Part shown: positions 53,568 to 62,108 of the stretch, in pieces | Layout: each line of letters begins with the position of its first letter | How positions within the stretch are numbered: the first letter of the stretch is position 1 | Origin: FW021-bin31 sp964647485 | GTDB taxonomy: Bacteria; Bacteroidota; Bacteroidia; Chitinophagales; Chitinophagaceae | Length of the DNA: 64,000 nt | Assembly: GCA_964647485.1 (NCBI GenBank) | Contig: CAZYHV010000003.1 | Coordinates: forward strand, 124,001-188,000 | Reading direction: 5' to 3' | Made by a program: the position numbers and the translations under genes | Notes under the pieces: model-generated | Databases searched by the model: none | Seen by the model: only the letters and a program-made list of their open reading frames with translations | What the model was told of the DNA's origin: nothing

Positions 53568-54290
53568 ATGGGTGTTACACAAGAAATACGAGAGAAAATA
53601 AAAGAGTTTGCAGAGGGGGAAACCTTTACGTATAAACAATTGTCTATTGCTTCTGAAAAATATGTAGCAGCGGCCAAAGCTTTAGAAAGGTTAATTGCAC
53701 AAGGGGTTATTAAGCGCGTTTCTACAGGTGTGTTTTATAAACCTCAAAAATCGGTTTTTGGGGAGCTAAAACCCAGTGAAGAAGAGTTGCTAAAATCCTA
53801 TTTATTTGAAAATGGGAATCGAGTAGCCTATATCACTGGTACTTCTTTGTATAATAAAATGAGCTTAACCACCCAAGTACCCAATACGATAAAAGTGGCC
53901 AGCAGAGACAAAAAAATAAAGATTTCAAAAGGTAATCTAAAAGCAAGCCCGGTTAAAAGCTATGTAGATGTTACCGAAGAAAATTATCAGTTATTGGGCA
54001 TTTTAGATGCGCTAAAAGATTTCAATCGCATACCGGATTTAGATAAAAAATCTGGAATAAAAATCCTTTTAGAAATAATAAAATCCTTTAATGCAGAAGA
54101 GTTGAAGGTGTTGATTAAATCTGCCTTGTCTTACCCCCCAAGAGTAAAAGCTTTTTTAGGGGCTTTGTTAGAAAGCATAGGGTCTTTGGAAGAACTAAAG
54201 GTTTTAAAACAAAACTTAAATCCACTTTCAGAATATAATTACAGCATAGATGCAATATTGCCAACTGCAAAAAATTGGAATATCAAATGA
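53568..54290 (+). CDS. Type IV toxin-antitoxin antitoxin, AbiEi/DUF6088-like
   Basis: 240 aa. An N-terminal winged helix-turn-helix (FTYKQLSIASEKYVAAAKAL, ERLIAQGVIKRVSTGVFYKP) is followed by the AbiEi-like C-terminal region (SYLFENGNRVAYITGTSLYN, KMSLTTQVPNTIKVASRDKK). AbiEi proteins repress their own operon and neutralise AbiEii by an unknown, non-binding route. It overlaps the toxin gene by ATGA (54287-54290). Placed inside a type I R-M operon, between the ATPase and hsdR. Confidence 0.85.
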   Translation: MGVTQEIREKIKEFAEGETFTYKQLSIASEKYVAAAKALERLIAQGVIKRVSTGVFYKPQKSVFGELKPSEEELLKSYLFENGNRVAYITGTSLYNKMSLTTQVPNTIKVASRDKKIKISKGNLKASPVKSYVDVTEENYQLLGILDALKDFNRIPDLDKKSGIKILLEIIKSFNAEELKVLIKSALSYPPRVKAFLGALLESIGSLEELKVLKQNLNPLSEYNYSIDAILPTAKNWNIK

Positions 54291-55276
54291 AATTACACCA
54301 AAATAAATTACTTTTTAAAGAAGCCGTGACAGCTGCAGCACAGCAAATGGATATTCCTCAAATTTATATAGAAAAAGATTACTGGGTAAGCTTTGCTTTG
54401 CATAAAATATTTCAAAGCCCAATTGAGAAAGATGTCGTTTTTAAAGGAGGGACTTCGCTGTCAAAATGTTTTTCATTGATAGATCGCTTTTCAGAAGATA
54501 TTGACCTGGTAGCCATCAGGCGGGAAGGGGAGTCAGATAATCGTATGAAAAAGAAGCTGAAACAGATTGAGCAAAGTATAACGCCTGAACTCCTGGAAGT
54601 TAAAATGGAAGGAATTACGCGTAAACGCGGAATGAATCGTAAAACAGCGCATTCTTATCAAAAGGAATTTAAAGGAAAATATGGCCAAGTACGCGATGTT
54701 ATTGTATTAGAAACTTCTTGGTTAGGGTATTACGAACCCTATGAAAAACGAACACTGAATTCTTTTATTGGCCAAATGATGCTGGAGAATAAACAATCAC
54801 AGCTGGCAGAAGAAACGCAGATGACCCCTTTTGAAGTTGCTGTTTTGAGCCCTAAGAGAACCATTTGCGAAAAGATAATGAGCTTGGTTCGTTTCTCAAA
54901 TACAAGTCAACCCATTACTGACTTAAAAAATAAAATCAGGCATATTTATGATTTAAACCAACTTTTAAAAGAGCCGGAATTGGCTTCATTTTTTCGTTCG
55001 CCAGCTTTTGATGAAATGCTTTTAAAGGTAGGGAAAGATGATGTCAAAAGTTTTCGGAATAATAAAGAGTGGTTGGCGCTTCATCCAAAAGAAGCGGTGT
55101 TGTTTAAGGAAACCGATAAAACGTGGAATCAAATAAAATCGGTTTACCAACAAGAGTTTAAAAATTTAGTTTATGGAACCCTACCTGAAGAAGAGGAGGT
55201 TTTTGCAACGTTGAATAATATAAGTGAACGTTTACAAGGAATTGCGTGGGGTATTAATATTAATGAGAAATTATGA
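54287..55276 (+). CDS. Type IV toxin-antitoxin nucleotidyltransferase toxin, AbiEii-like
   Basis: 329 aa from ATG 54287; the TTG at 54275 is four codons earlier and not needed. Nucleotidyltransferase core: YIEKDYWVSFALHKIF, then VVFKGGTSLSKCFSLIDRFS and EDIDLVA, the GGTSL...DxD motif with the metal aspartates. RTICEKIMSLVRFS and IRHIYDLNQLL are the conserved helical C-terminal blocks. AbiEii-type toxins are thought to transfer nucleotides to tRNA or other targets. It overlaps both the antitoxin and hsdR by 4 bases, so all three are translationally coupled. Confidence 0.88.
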   Translation: MKLHQNKLLFKEAVTAAAQQMDIPQIYIEKDYWVSFALHKIFQSPIEKDVVFKGGTSLSKCFSLIDRFSEDIDLVAIRREGESDNRMKKKLKQIEQSITPELLEVKMEGITRKRGMNRKTAHSYQKEFKGKYGQVRDVIVLETSWLGYYEPYEKRTLNSFIGQMMLENKQSQLAEETQMTPFEVAVLSPKRTICEKIMSLVRFSNTSQPITDLKNKIRHIYDLNQLLKEPELASFFRSPAFDEMLLKVGKDDVKSFRNNKEWLALHPKEAVLFKETDKTWNQIKSVYQQEFKNLVYGTLPEEEEVFATLNNISERLQGIAWGININEKL

Positions 55277-58200
55277 AATTCACCGAATCAAAATTAGAAG
55301 AAACCTTTATTCAACTTTTAGAAAAGCAGGGCTATGTCCATTTTCTTGGTGAAACCATCAAGCGCCAAGAAGATGAAGTCTTGATTGAAGATGATTTGGT
55401 GCAGTTTTTATTACAGCAATACAAAGCTGACGGGCTTACGCTTTCCGAGGCCAAAAGCATCGTTTTACAGCTGAAGACCCTTCCCGCTTCTGATTTGTAT
55501 GAAACCAATAAAACTTTTGTGCGTTGGCTTTCGGATGGTTTTTCTTTTAAACGCGAAGACCCCAATCAAAAAGACCTTTGGATATATTTTATTGATTACG
55601 ACCATCAAGAAAGTAATACTTATAAGTTTGTCAATCAATTGGAAATTATTGGCACCGAAAAACGTATTCCTGACGGCATTATTTATATCAATGGAATCCC
55701 TTTAGTGGTTTTTGAATTTAAGAGTGCTATTCGGGAAGATGCGACCATTCATACGGCTTATAAACAGCTAACGGTTCGTTATAAAAGAGATATTCCCGAG
55801 CTTTTTAAATACAATGCTTTTTGTGTAATTAGTGATGGTGTGAATAATAAAGTCGGCTCCCTTTTCGCCCCCTATGAATTCTTTTATGCATGGCGAAGAA
55901 TAGCAGCAGACAAAAAGGAGGCGGACGGCATCAATTCTATGTTTACGTTGGTTCGCGGGATGTTGCAAAAAACACGCTTAGAAGATATTCTTAAAAACTT
56001 TATTTTCATTCCTGATACCTCTAAAAAGGAGGAGAAGATTGTTTGTCGTTATCCTCAATATTATGGAGCAAGGGCCTTATTTAGTAGTATAAAGAAAGCC
56101 CAAAAGCCAAAAGGAGATGGGAAAGGCGGAACCTATTTTGGAGCTACCGGAAGTGGGAAAAGTTACATCATGCTTTTCCTGGCCCGCTTGTTGATGAAAA
56201 GTAAATACTTTGAAAATCCAACCATTATACTCATTACAGACCGCACAGACTTAGATAATCAATTAGCAGAACAATTTGCTAATGCCAAAGAATTTATTGG
56301 TGATGATCTGATAAAGAGTGTAGAAAGCAGAGCTGAACTTAGAAAGTTATTGCAAAACCGGACAAGTGGAGGCGTTTTTTTAAGTACCATTCACAAGTTT
56401 ACGGAAGATATTGCTTTGTTGACGGAGCGGAGTAACGTGATCTGTATTTCAGATGAAGCCCATCGCAGTCAGACCAATTTAGACCAAAAAGTACGAGTAA
56501 CAGAAAATGGGGTTCAAAGATCGTATGGCTTTGCCAGATACCTGCACGACTCTCTACCCAATGCCACTTATGTTGGCTTTACGGGTACACCAATTGATAA
56601 GACATTGGATGTTTTTGGAGACATTACCGATGAATATACAATGACCGAATCTGTGCGTGATGAAATAACTGTGAATATTGTGTACGAGGGGCGTGCTGCA
56701 AAAATTGCCTTGTATGATAGCGAACTGGAAAAGATAGAAGACTATTATATGGTAGCCGAGGAAGATGGGGCTAATCAATACCAAATAGACAAGAGCAAAC
56801 AGCAAACGGCCAAAATGGATTCTATATTAGGGAATCCTGATGTTTTAGAAGACTTGGCTAAAGATTTTATAAACCATTATGAAGCGAGAGTAGGAGAAGG
56901 GGCAACTATTGCTGGTAAGGCGATGTTTGTGTGTAGCTCACGGGAAATTGCTTTTGACTTCTTTAAGCAAGTAATAAAATTAAGGCCGGAGTGGAATGAG
57001 CCTAAAACGGCCCCTGATGATATTGAATTATCAGATAAGGAAAAGCGTGAAATAAAACCGATGGAACGTATTAAGATGGTAATGACACGCCAAAAGGACG
57101 ATCCTGAAGAAATGTATAACCTGTTGGGAACTAAAAAATATAGAGAAGAATTAGATCGTCAATTTAAAATAGAGCACTCTAATTTTAAGATAGCAATTGT
57201 AGTCGACATGTGGCTCACCGGCTTTGATGTTCCCTTTTTAGATACTATCTATATTTATAAACCTATTCAAAAACACAATTTAATACAGACGATTTCGAGA
57301 GTTAATCGGAAATACAAAGGAAAGAAGAAAGGATTGGTAGTGGATTATATTGGGATTCGGAAACAGATGAATCAGGCTCTGGCACAATACACCAATGATA
57401 TCTCCAGTAATTTTGAAGATATCAATCAATCCTTGGTTATTGTACGCAACCACCTTGACCTATTGGCTAAAATATTCCACAAGTTCGATGAACGTAATTA
57501 TTTTGAAGGAAACTCGTTAGAACAATTAGAAACTTTGAATGGGGCGGCTGAGTTTGTTCAACAGGTTCAGAGCATTGAAAAACGCTTTATGGATCTGGTA
57601 AAGCGTTTAAAAGCGGCTTATGATATCTGTTCGGGAAGTGAAAAATTAAAACAAGATGAACGAGATTATATTCACTTTTACCTGGCGATACGGTCTATTA
57701 TCTTCAAATTGACAAAAGGCGATGCGCCTGATATTGATAAGATGAATGCCAAAGTAAGAGAGATGATTGCAAATGCCTTGCAGAGTGATGGTATAGAAGA
57801 AATAATTAAGTTAGGAGAAGAAGGTGGGAATGAGCAAGATTTATTTTCAGAGGATTACATAGCTAAAATCAACAAAATAAAACTACCCAATACCAAAATA
57901 AAACTCTTACAGAAATTATTATCCCGGGCTATAGGCAAGATGAAGAAAGTGAATAAGGTGAAGGGGATTGATTTTTCTAAAAAGATGGAAAGTTTAGTCA
58001 ATAAATATAATGACCGCAGTGAAAATGATGTTTTCAAAAGTGAGGTCTATGAAGACATGGCTGACCAACTTACCGATTTGATTTGGGAGGTGTATGAGGA
58101 ATATAAATCGGGGGATACTTTAGGGATTGGTTTTGAAGTCAAGGCTTTTTATGATATTCTAATGGATCTTTGCCGAAAATATGATTTTACCTATCCGGAA

Positions 58201-58413
58201 GATAAAATGATTACACTTGCCAAAGCAGTTAAAGAATTGGTGGATGATCAAACGAAATTCCCCGACTGGAATAAACGGAAGGATATAAAATCGGCACTTA
58301 AAGTAGGCTTAATCCTACTCTTAGATGAGCATAATTATCCACCGGTAGAACGCGATGAAGTCTATGAAGAAATTTTTGAGCAAGCGGAAAACTTTAAGAA
58401 GTATCGGAATTAA
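55273..58413 (+). CDS. hsdR: Type I restriction endonuclease subunit
   Basis: 1046 aa, normal for HsdR. N-terminal PD-(D/E)xK nuclease at about 133-150 (IPDGIIYINGIPLVVFEFKS). Superfamily 2 motor: Walker A FGATGSGKSYIM at about 290-301, ITDRTDLDNQL, DEAH box ISDEAHRSQ near 393, FTGTPIDK, and motif VI region LIQTISRVNRKYKGKKKGL. The C-terminal helical region binds HsdM. It cuts unmethylated DNA after translocation. Gene order is M-S-(ATPase)-(abiEi-abiEii)-R. Confidence 0.96.
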   Translation: MKFTESKLEETFIQLLEKQGYVHFLGETIKRQEDEVLIEDDLVQFLLQQYKADGLTLSEAKSIVLQLKTLPASDLYETNKTFVRWLSDGFSFKREDPNQKDLWIYFIDYDHQESNTYKFVNQLEIIGTEKRIPDGIIYINGIPLVVFEFKSAIREDATIHTAYKQLTVRYKRDIPELFKYNAFCVISDGVNNKVGSLFAPYEFFYAWRRIAADKKEADGINSMFTLVRGMLQKTRLEDILKNFIFIPDTSKKEEKIVCRYPQYYGARALFSSIKKAQKPKGDGKGGTYFGATGSGKSYIMLFLARLLMKSKYFENPTIILITDRTDLDNQLAEQFANAKEFIGDDLIKSVESRAELRKLLQNRTSGGVFLSTIHKFTEDIALLTERSNVICISDEAHRSQTNLDQKVRVTENGVQRSYGFARYLHDSLPNATYVGFTGTPIDKTLDVFGDITDEYTMTESVRDEITVNIVYEGRAAKIALYDSELEKIEDYYMVAEEDGANQYQIDKSKQQTAKMDSILGNPDVLEDLAKDFINHYEARVGEGATIAGKAMFVCSSREIAFDFFKQVIKLRPEWNEPKTAPDDIELSDKEKREIKPMERIKMVMTRQKDDPEEMYNLLGTKKYREELDRQFKIEHSNFKIAIVVDMWLTGFDVPFLDTIYIYKPIQKHNLIQTISRVNRKYKGKKKGLVVDYIGIRKQMNQALAQYTNDISSNFEDINQSLVIVRNHLDLLAKIFHKFDERNYFEGNSLEQLETLNGAAEFVQQVQSIEKRFMDLVKRLKAAYDICSGSEKLKQDERDYIHFYLAIRSIIFKLTKGDAPDIDKMNAKVREMIANALQSDGIEEIIKLGEEGGNEQDLFSEDYIAKINKIKLPNTKIKLLQKLLSRAIGKMKKVNKVKGIDFSKKMESLVNKYNDRSENDVFKSEVYEDMADQLTDLIWEVYEEYKSGDTLGIGFEVKAFYDILMDLCRKYDFTYPEDKMITLAKAVKELVDDQTKFPDWNKRKDIKSALKVGLILLLDEHNYPPVERDEVYEEIFEQAENFKKYRN

Positions 58414-58506
58414 ATGAAATCATGGATGTTGATTAGGAAATTCCTGATACTCAATTTCTGGTTTTAGAATCAATCATAAATATAAAAGAATTTAGATTTT
58501 ATTTCT

Positions 58507-58514
58507 TATTTTTG
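58507..58514 (+). promoter_or_regulatory. -7 box of the second abiE pair
   Basis: TATTTTTG, 15 bases before ATG 58530. It overlaps the TTG at 58512, so the ATG is the better start. Confidence 0.6.
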
Positions 58515-58529
58515 TGTTTTATAACAATT

Positions 58530-59162
58530 ATGAGAAATAGAATTAGTTATATTGATTTTGAAAAGGCTTTATATCCGTTCGGAATATTCCGGCTTTCAGA
58601 TATTTTGAAGGTCTATCCTCATTTTGACTCCAGACGGCTGCATGAATGGCAAAAGAAGGGGTACATTACTAAGTTGATAAAGGGGCATTATATTTTTAAT
58701 TCAATAGATATAGATGAAACCGTTCTGTTTCAAATAGCCAACATATTGACCAGTCCTTCCTATATCTCTCTTGAATCGGCATTCGCCTACTATCATTTTA
58801 TTCCGGAACAAAGTTTCTCTATCACCTCTGTTACCACCCTAAAAACGAACCATTATGATACTCCTAAGGGTAGCTTTCTCTATCAATCCGTAAAGCCGTC
58901 TTTATTTTTCGGATACAAGATAATCCCATCCAAAAAGAGACCTATTTTGATAGCCGAACCTGAAAAGGCCATTTTGGACTTTTTATATTTACATTCGGAA
59001 TTGAAGAGTGATTCCGACATAAAGGCATTGAGGTTAAACAATCTTGAGTTGGAAGGGCTGGATGAACAAAGGATGAATAGGTATTTACGCTTGTTTGATA
59101 ATGAAGCTTTAAACCAAAGATTTGAACTTTTTAAAGACGTGAAGCATGTTAGAACTGTCTGA
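58530..59162 (+). CDS. AbiEi-like antitoxin (second module)
   Basis: 210 aa from ATG 58530. YIDFEKALYPFGIFRLSDIL and WQKKGYITKLIKGHYIFNSI form a winged helix-turn-helix, and SYISLESAFAYYHFIPEQSF with IPSKKRPILIAEPEKAILDF are typical of AbiEi antitoxins. It is a different subfamily from the 53568 protein. Its 3' end overlaps the toxin gene by 17 bases. Confidence 0.85.
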   Translation: MRNRISYIDFEKALYPFGIFRLSDILKVYPHFDSRRLHEWQKKGYITKLIKGHYIFNSIDIDETVLFQIANILTSPSYISLESAFAYYHFIPEQSFSITSVTTLKTNHYDTPKGSFLYQSVKPSLFFGYKIIPSKKRPILIAEPEKAILDFLYLHSELKSDSDIKALRLNNLELEGLDEQRMNRYLRLFDNEALNQRFELFKDVKHVRTV

Positions 59163-59925
59163 AATAGCAAAAGAATATCCTGAAAAGCTGAGAGGTTTCA
59201 GCAGTTTTATAATCCGGGAATATCTGCAATATAAAATTCTACAGATTTTATTTGAAAGCCGGTTTGCAGCGGAATTTTGTTTCCTTGGCGGTACCTGTCT
59301 TCGTATTGTACATGGAAACAGCCGGTTTTCAGAGGATTTGGACTTTGATAATTTTAAAATACCTGAAGATCGTTTCAAGAAGGTATCCGAAATTATTGTT
59401 AATGGCCTGGAAAAAGAAGGATATCAGGTGGAGATGAAAACGGTATTGAAAAATGCCTACCACTGCGTCATTAAATTCCCGGGACTACTTTATTCCCAAG
59501 GTTTGTCGGGACATAGGGAAGAAAAAATACTGATTCAGTTGGATACCGAACCTCAGCATTTTGATTACAAACCGGACAAAGTTATTCTGAATAAATTTGG
59601 GGTGTTTACCCAAATCAACTGTACGCCACTGGATTTATTGTTGGCACAGAAGTTTTATGCTATCCTCCATCGTAAGCGAAATAAAGGACGCGATTTCTTT
59701 GATGTGGTCTTTTTACTGTCGAAAATTGATGCACCAAATTATGGTTACCTGGAAATGAAATCGGGAATAAAAAATGGATTGGAACTAAAGACGAGCATAT
59801 TAAACCATTGTGCATCTATTGATATGGAGGAAATGGCCAAGGACGTACAACCCTTTTTATTCAACTCTAATGATGTCAACAAAGTTAGATTATTTGAGGA
59901 GTACCTTGCCGGAAAGGATTTATAG
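59146..59925 (+). CDS. AbiEii-like nucleotidyltransferase toxin (second module)
   Basis: 259 aa. FCFLGGTCLRIVHGNSRFSE and DLDFDNF are the GGTxLR...DLDF nucleotidyltransferase motif; CTPLDLLLAQKFYAILHRKR, then NKGRDFFDVVFLLSK, are the family's downstream helical blocks. It matches the COG2253-type AbiEii toxins. The first codons (MLELSEIAKE) recur in a remnant at 62060. The overlapping start with the antitoxin gene fits a translationally coupled type IV pair. Confidence 0.9.
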   Translation: MLELSEIAKEYPEKLRGFSSFIIREYLQYKILQILFESRFAAEFCFLGGTCLRIVHGNSRFSEDLDFDNFKIPEDRFKKVSEIIVNGLEKEGYQVEMKTVLKNAYHCVIKFPGLLYSQGLSGHREEKILIQLDTEPQHFDYKPDKVILNKFGVFTQINCTPLDLLLAQKFYAILHRKRNKGRDFFDVVFLLSKIDAPNYGYLEMKSGIKNGLELKTSILNHCASIDMEEMAKDVQPFLFNSNDVNKVRLFEEYLAGKDL

Positions 59926-59990
59926 GGGAATTAGTGGTAGCTCCTAAAATGGGATTTCGGTTGAAGTTGCATTGAGGCATCTGGATTTTT

Positions 59991-60061
59991 GAGCCGATTA
60001 TTATCCATAATTGGCTCATTTTCTTAGTATATTTGAGCCGAATAAAGAAAATAATCGGCTC
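59991..60061 (+). promoter_or_regulatory. Twin palindromic operators flanking the fic promoter
   Basis: Two palindromes with the same 11-5-11 geometry: GAGCCGATTAT-tatcc-ATAATTGGCTC (59991-60017, one mismatch) and GAGCCGAATAA-agaaa-ATAATCGGCTC (60035-60061, two mismatches). Their starts are 44 bp apart. The promoter TTG (60011-60013) and TATATTTG (60028-60035) lies between and overlaps both. The second site ends at the base before the ATG. Outer arms also form a perfect 12-bp pair (59991-60002 with 60050-60061). Confidence 0.8.
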
Positions 60062-61168
60062 ATGTTATACAATTGGCAATTTCCTGAATGGCCCAACTTT
60101 ACCTATGATGTAGAAGAAATCCAACCCCTAATCCTTGAATTTGCTGAGGAAACAGGGGAAGTGAATGGTCTTCTTCAGGGAATACCGGCTGATTTACAGC
60201 AGGAAACCTGGCTGCAATTAATGCTTTCCGAAGCAGTCAAAACTTCGGAAATAGAAGGGGAATATATGAGCAGAGAAGATGTGATGTCTTCTATTCGAAA
60301 TAATTTGGGCATGAATGAGCCTCCTGTTTATGTAAAGGACAGGCGTACTTCCGGCATAGCGCAACTGATGATAGTGGTCAGAGAATCATTCCAGGAGCCA
60401 CTAACCATGAAGATGCTCAGAGCGTGGCATAAGCTGTTAATGGCTAACGCACAGCATATCAATGAGGGCGAATGGCGAAAAGGGAAGGAACCTATGCAGA
60501 TTATTTCAGGAGCTTATGGTCGTGAAACGGTTCATTATGAAGCGCCGCCTTCTAAGAATGTACCCAGGCTAATGAAACAATTTGTGGATTGGTTTAACAG
60601 GGCAAGATTCCCGTTAAAAGGAGATGTGGCTGAAGCGGTATTGAAGTCGGCCGTGGCCCATCTTTATTTCGAATCCATACACCCGTTTGAGGACGGCAAT
60701 GGTCGTATTGGTCGTGCCATTGTGGAAAAAGTACTTTCACAATCGTTGAAACGTCCTGTTATGCTCAGCCTGTCCAAGATCATAGAGCAGCATAAAAAAG
60801 CCTATTACGATGCACTGAAAGAAGCACAGCGCGCGATGGAAATTACTCCATGGATGAAATATTTCGTTACTGTCATCCTGGAAGCGCAACTGGAAGCTAA
60901 AGCAACCATACAATTTACACTGAAAAAGGCCCGGTTTTATGACCGGTACAAAAATCAATTGAACGAACGCCAGTTGAAAGCTATTCATAAAATGACGGAA
61001 ACGGGGGTTGATGGGTTTGAAGGAGGAATGACCGCCAAAAAATACATGCGTATTACCAGAACTTCTAAGGCTACTGCTACCCGGGATATGCAACAGCTTT
61101 ATGAAAAAGGGATCTTTTTAATGGAAGGTGCAGGCAGGTCAGTACGGTATCAATTGAATATGCCTTGA
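60062..61168 (+). CDS. Fic-domain AMP-transferase-type protein with N-terminal DUF4172 and C-terminal winged helix
   Basis: 368 aa from ATG 60062; a TTG at 60011 is rejected because the operators and promoter lie in that stretch. YNWQFPEWPNFTYDVEEIQP is the DUF4172 start. The inhibitory motif TSEIEG (residues 61-66, Glu65) marks a class II self-inhibited Fic. The Fic motif HPFEDGNGRIGR is at 207-218 with the catalytic His207 and all anion-hole residues. The C-terminus (AKKYMRITRTSKATATRDMQ, QLYEKGIFLMEG) is a winged helix that may bind the operators just upstream. Target unknown. Confidence 0.9.
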   Translation: MLYNWQFPEWPNFTYDVEEIQPLILEFAEETGEVNGLLQGIPADLQQETWLQLMLSEAVKTSEIEGEYMSREDVMSSIRNNLGMNEPPVYVKDRRTSGIAQLMIVVRESFQEPLTMKMLRAWHKLLMANAQHINEGEWRKGKEPMQIISGAYGRETVHYEAPPSKNVPRLMKQFVDWFNRARFPLKGDVAEAVLKSAVAHLYFESIHPFEDGNGRIGRAIVEKVLSQSLKRPVMLSLSKIIEQHKKAYYDALKEAQRAMEITPWMKYFVTVILEAQLEAKATIQFTLKKARFYDRYKNQLNERQLKAIHKMTETGVDGFEGGMTAKKYMRITRTSKATATRDMQQLYEKGIFLMEGAGRSVRYQLNMP

Positions 61169-61253
61169 ATGGATGTTATTGTACCTTATTTGTACCTCAA
61201 TATATTTAAGTGATTGAAAATCAACATGGGTTAAGTTTTGCATCGGGAAATAA

Positions 61254-61533
61254 TCACCTGTCTTTGTAATGTCCCATGGCAGAAACGATAAATACAGTCA
61301 CGATATTTTCCTGCACTTTATATAATCTATCCTGATTATTGAAGATTTAGCCCCGGATTTTTGTGCTTTTCAATATCTTTCTGAGCAGCCTTTATTTTTT
61401 TCACAAATGCAGGGTCGTAGGGACTTTATTCGGATACTTTAATTCCGGGTTGTGTTTTCAGAATTTCCAAAAAACTGTGAAGCGCCTTGCCGGCTTTACT
61501 TCGCTCATTAATTTCTATCTTGATGGTTGACAT
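61254..61533 (-). pseudogene. Broken RelB/RelE-type toxin-antitoxin module
   Basis: From ATG 61533 the minus strand reads MSTIKIEINERSKAGKALHS, then FLEILKTQPGIKVSE and a stop (61428-61426). The same frame resumes SPYDPAFVKKIKAAQKDIEK. Together these look like the small antitoxins paired with RelE/YoeB toxins in Bacteroidota. Further on, in another frame, FNNQDRLYKVQENIVTVFIV and SAMGHYKDR, ending at a stop at 61256-61254, match the last strands of a YoeB/RelE toxin. The toxin's first part is gone, so the junction is a deletion. Not functional. Confidence 0.65.
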
Positions 61534-61585
61534 ATCACATTCTTTCTTACAAAGTTAACAAGATAATTGATATATTGGTTTCCTC

Positions 61586-62015
61586 TTAATTCAGGGGGGC
61601 TGTTTTCATCAGGTCTTTCCAGCCCGATGCATTTTGATACCCAGACAGGCTTGCTTTCGGTACTTTTAGATGTATTTCTTTAGAATCTCTAAGAAATTGA
61701 TTATAGACAGGATATGGAGATGTTATTTGAGGTGGAATGGCAGCTTTTACTTCAATGACTTTTAGTTTTTTGCAGAAATCGAAGGTGCGGTAATCAATAG
61801 TTTTTACAGAAGCAGGAATATTCAGAGATTGTAAGCCTTCGCACAAAGAAAAGACCCGGTCTTCGATTACTTGCAAGGAAGCAGGTAATAAAATGGATTC
61901 TCTGCAATGCGTTCAAAGCACCCGATAAGGTCAAAATAATATTTAGTGGCTTGATCAACTCCAAATTTTTCACCCCGTAATGGTAAATCCTAATCAGGTC
62001 TTCTTCGGTTTCAAG
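61586..62015 (-). pseudogene. BspA-like leucine-rich-repeat gene fragment, frameshifted
   Basis: The minus strand from 61876 reads QVIEDRVFSLCEGLQSLNIP, then ASVKTIDYRTFDFCKKLKVI and later VPKASLSGYQNASGWKDLMK: repeats and C-terminus of BspA/LRR_5 surface proteins. Upstream the reading continues in another frame (LTLSGALNALQ, then ESILLPASLQ after a shift near 61895). No start, signal peptide or full repeat array remains. The left limit of the fragment (about 62015) is uncertain. Confidence 0.55.
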
Positions 62016-62035
62016 ACTGAGTCGGTAGGTCATTC

Positions 62036-62080
62036 GAGTTGTTTTAGAGAACTGAAGCATGTTGAAACTGTCTGAAATAG
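62036..62080 (+). pseudogene. Remnant of an abiEi/abiEii junction (copy of 59121-59168)
   Basis: GAAGCATGTT at 62054 followed by GAAACTGTCTGAAATAG matches 59141-59167 at 25 of 27 bases; the match continues upstream with one indel (TTCGAGTTGTTTTAGAGAAC against TTTGAACTTTTTAAAGACG). It is the 3' end of an antitoxin gene and the first codons of its toxin, cut off at 62080. Confidence 0.7.
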
Positions 62081-62108
62081 TGGTGGCGCCCTCAAAATGG
62101 AATTTCAT

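Noticed and set aside
60011..60061. Extended Fic start (TTG at 60011)
   Set aside because: These 17 codons lie on the promoter and operator palindromes; the DUF4172 start MLYNWQFPEW begins at ATG 60062.
61794..62108. 104-aa minus-strand ORF as an intact gene
   Set aside because: Its first third is the antisense of the abiE remnant and the rest is a frame-shifted part of the LRR fragment.
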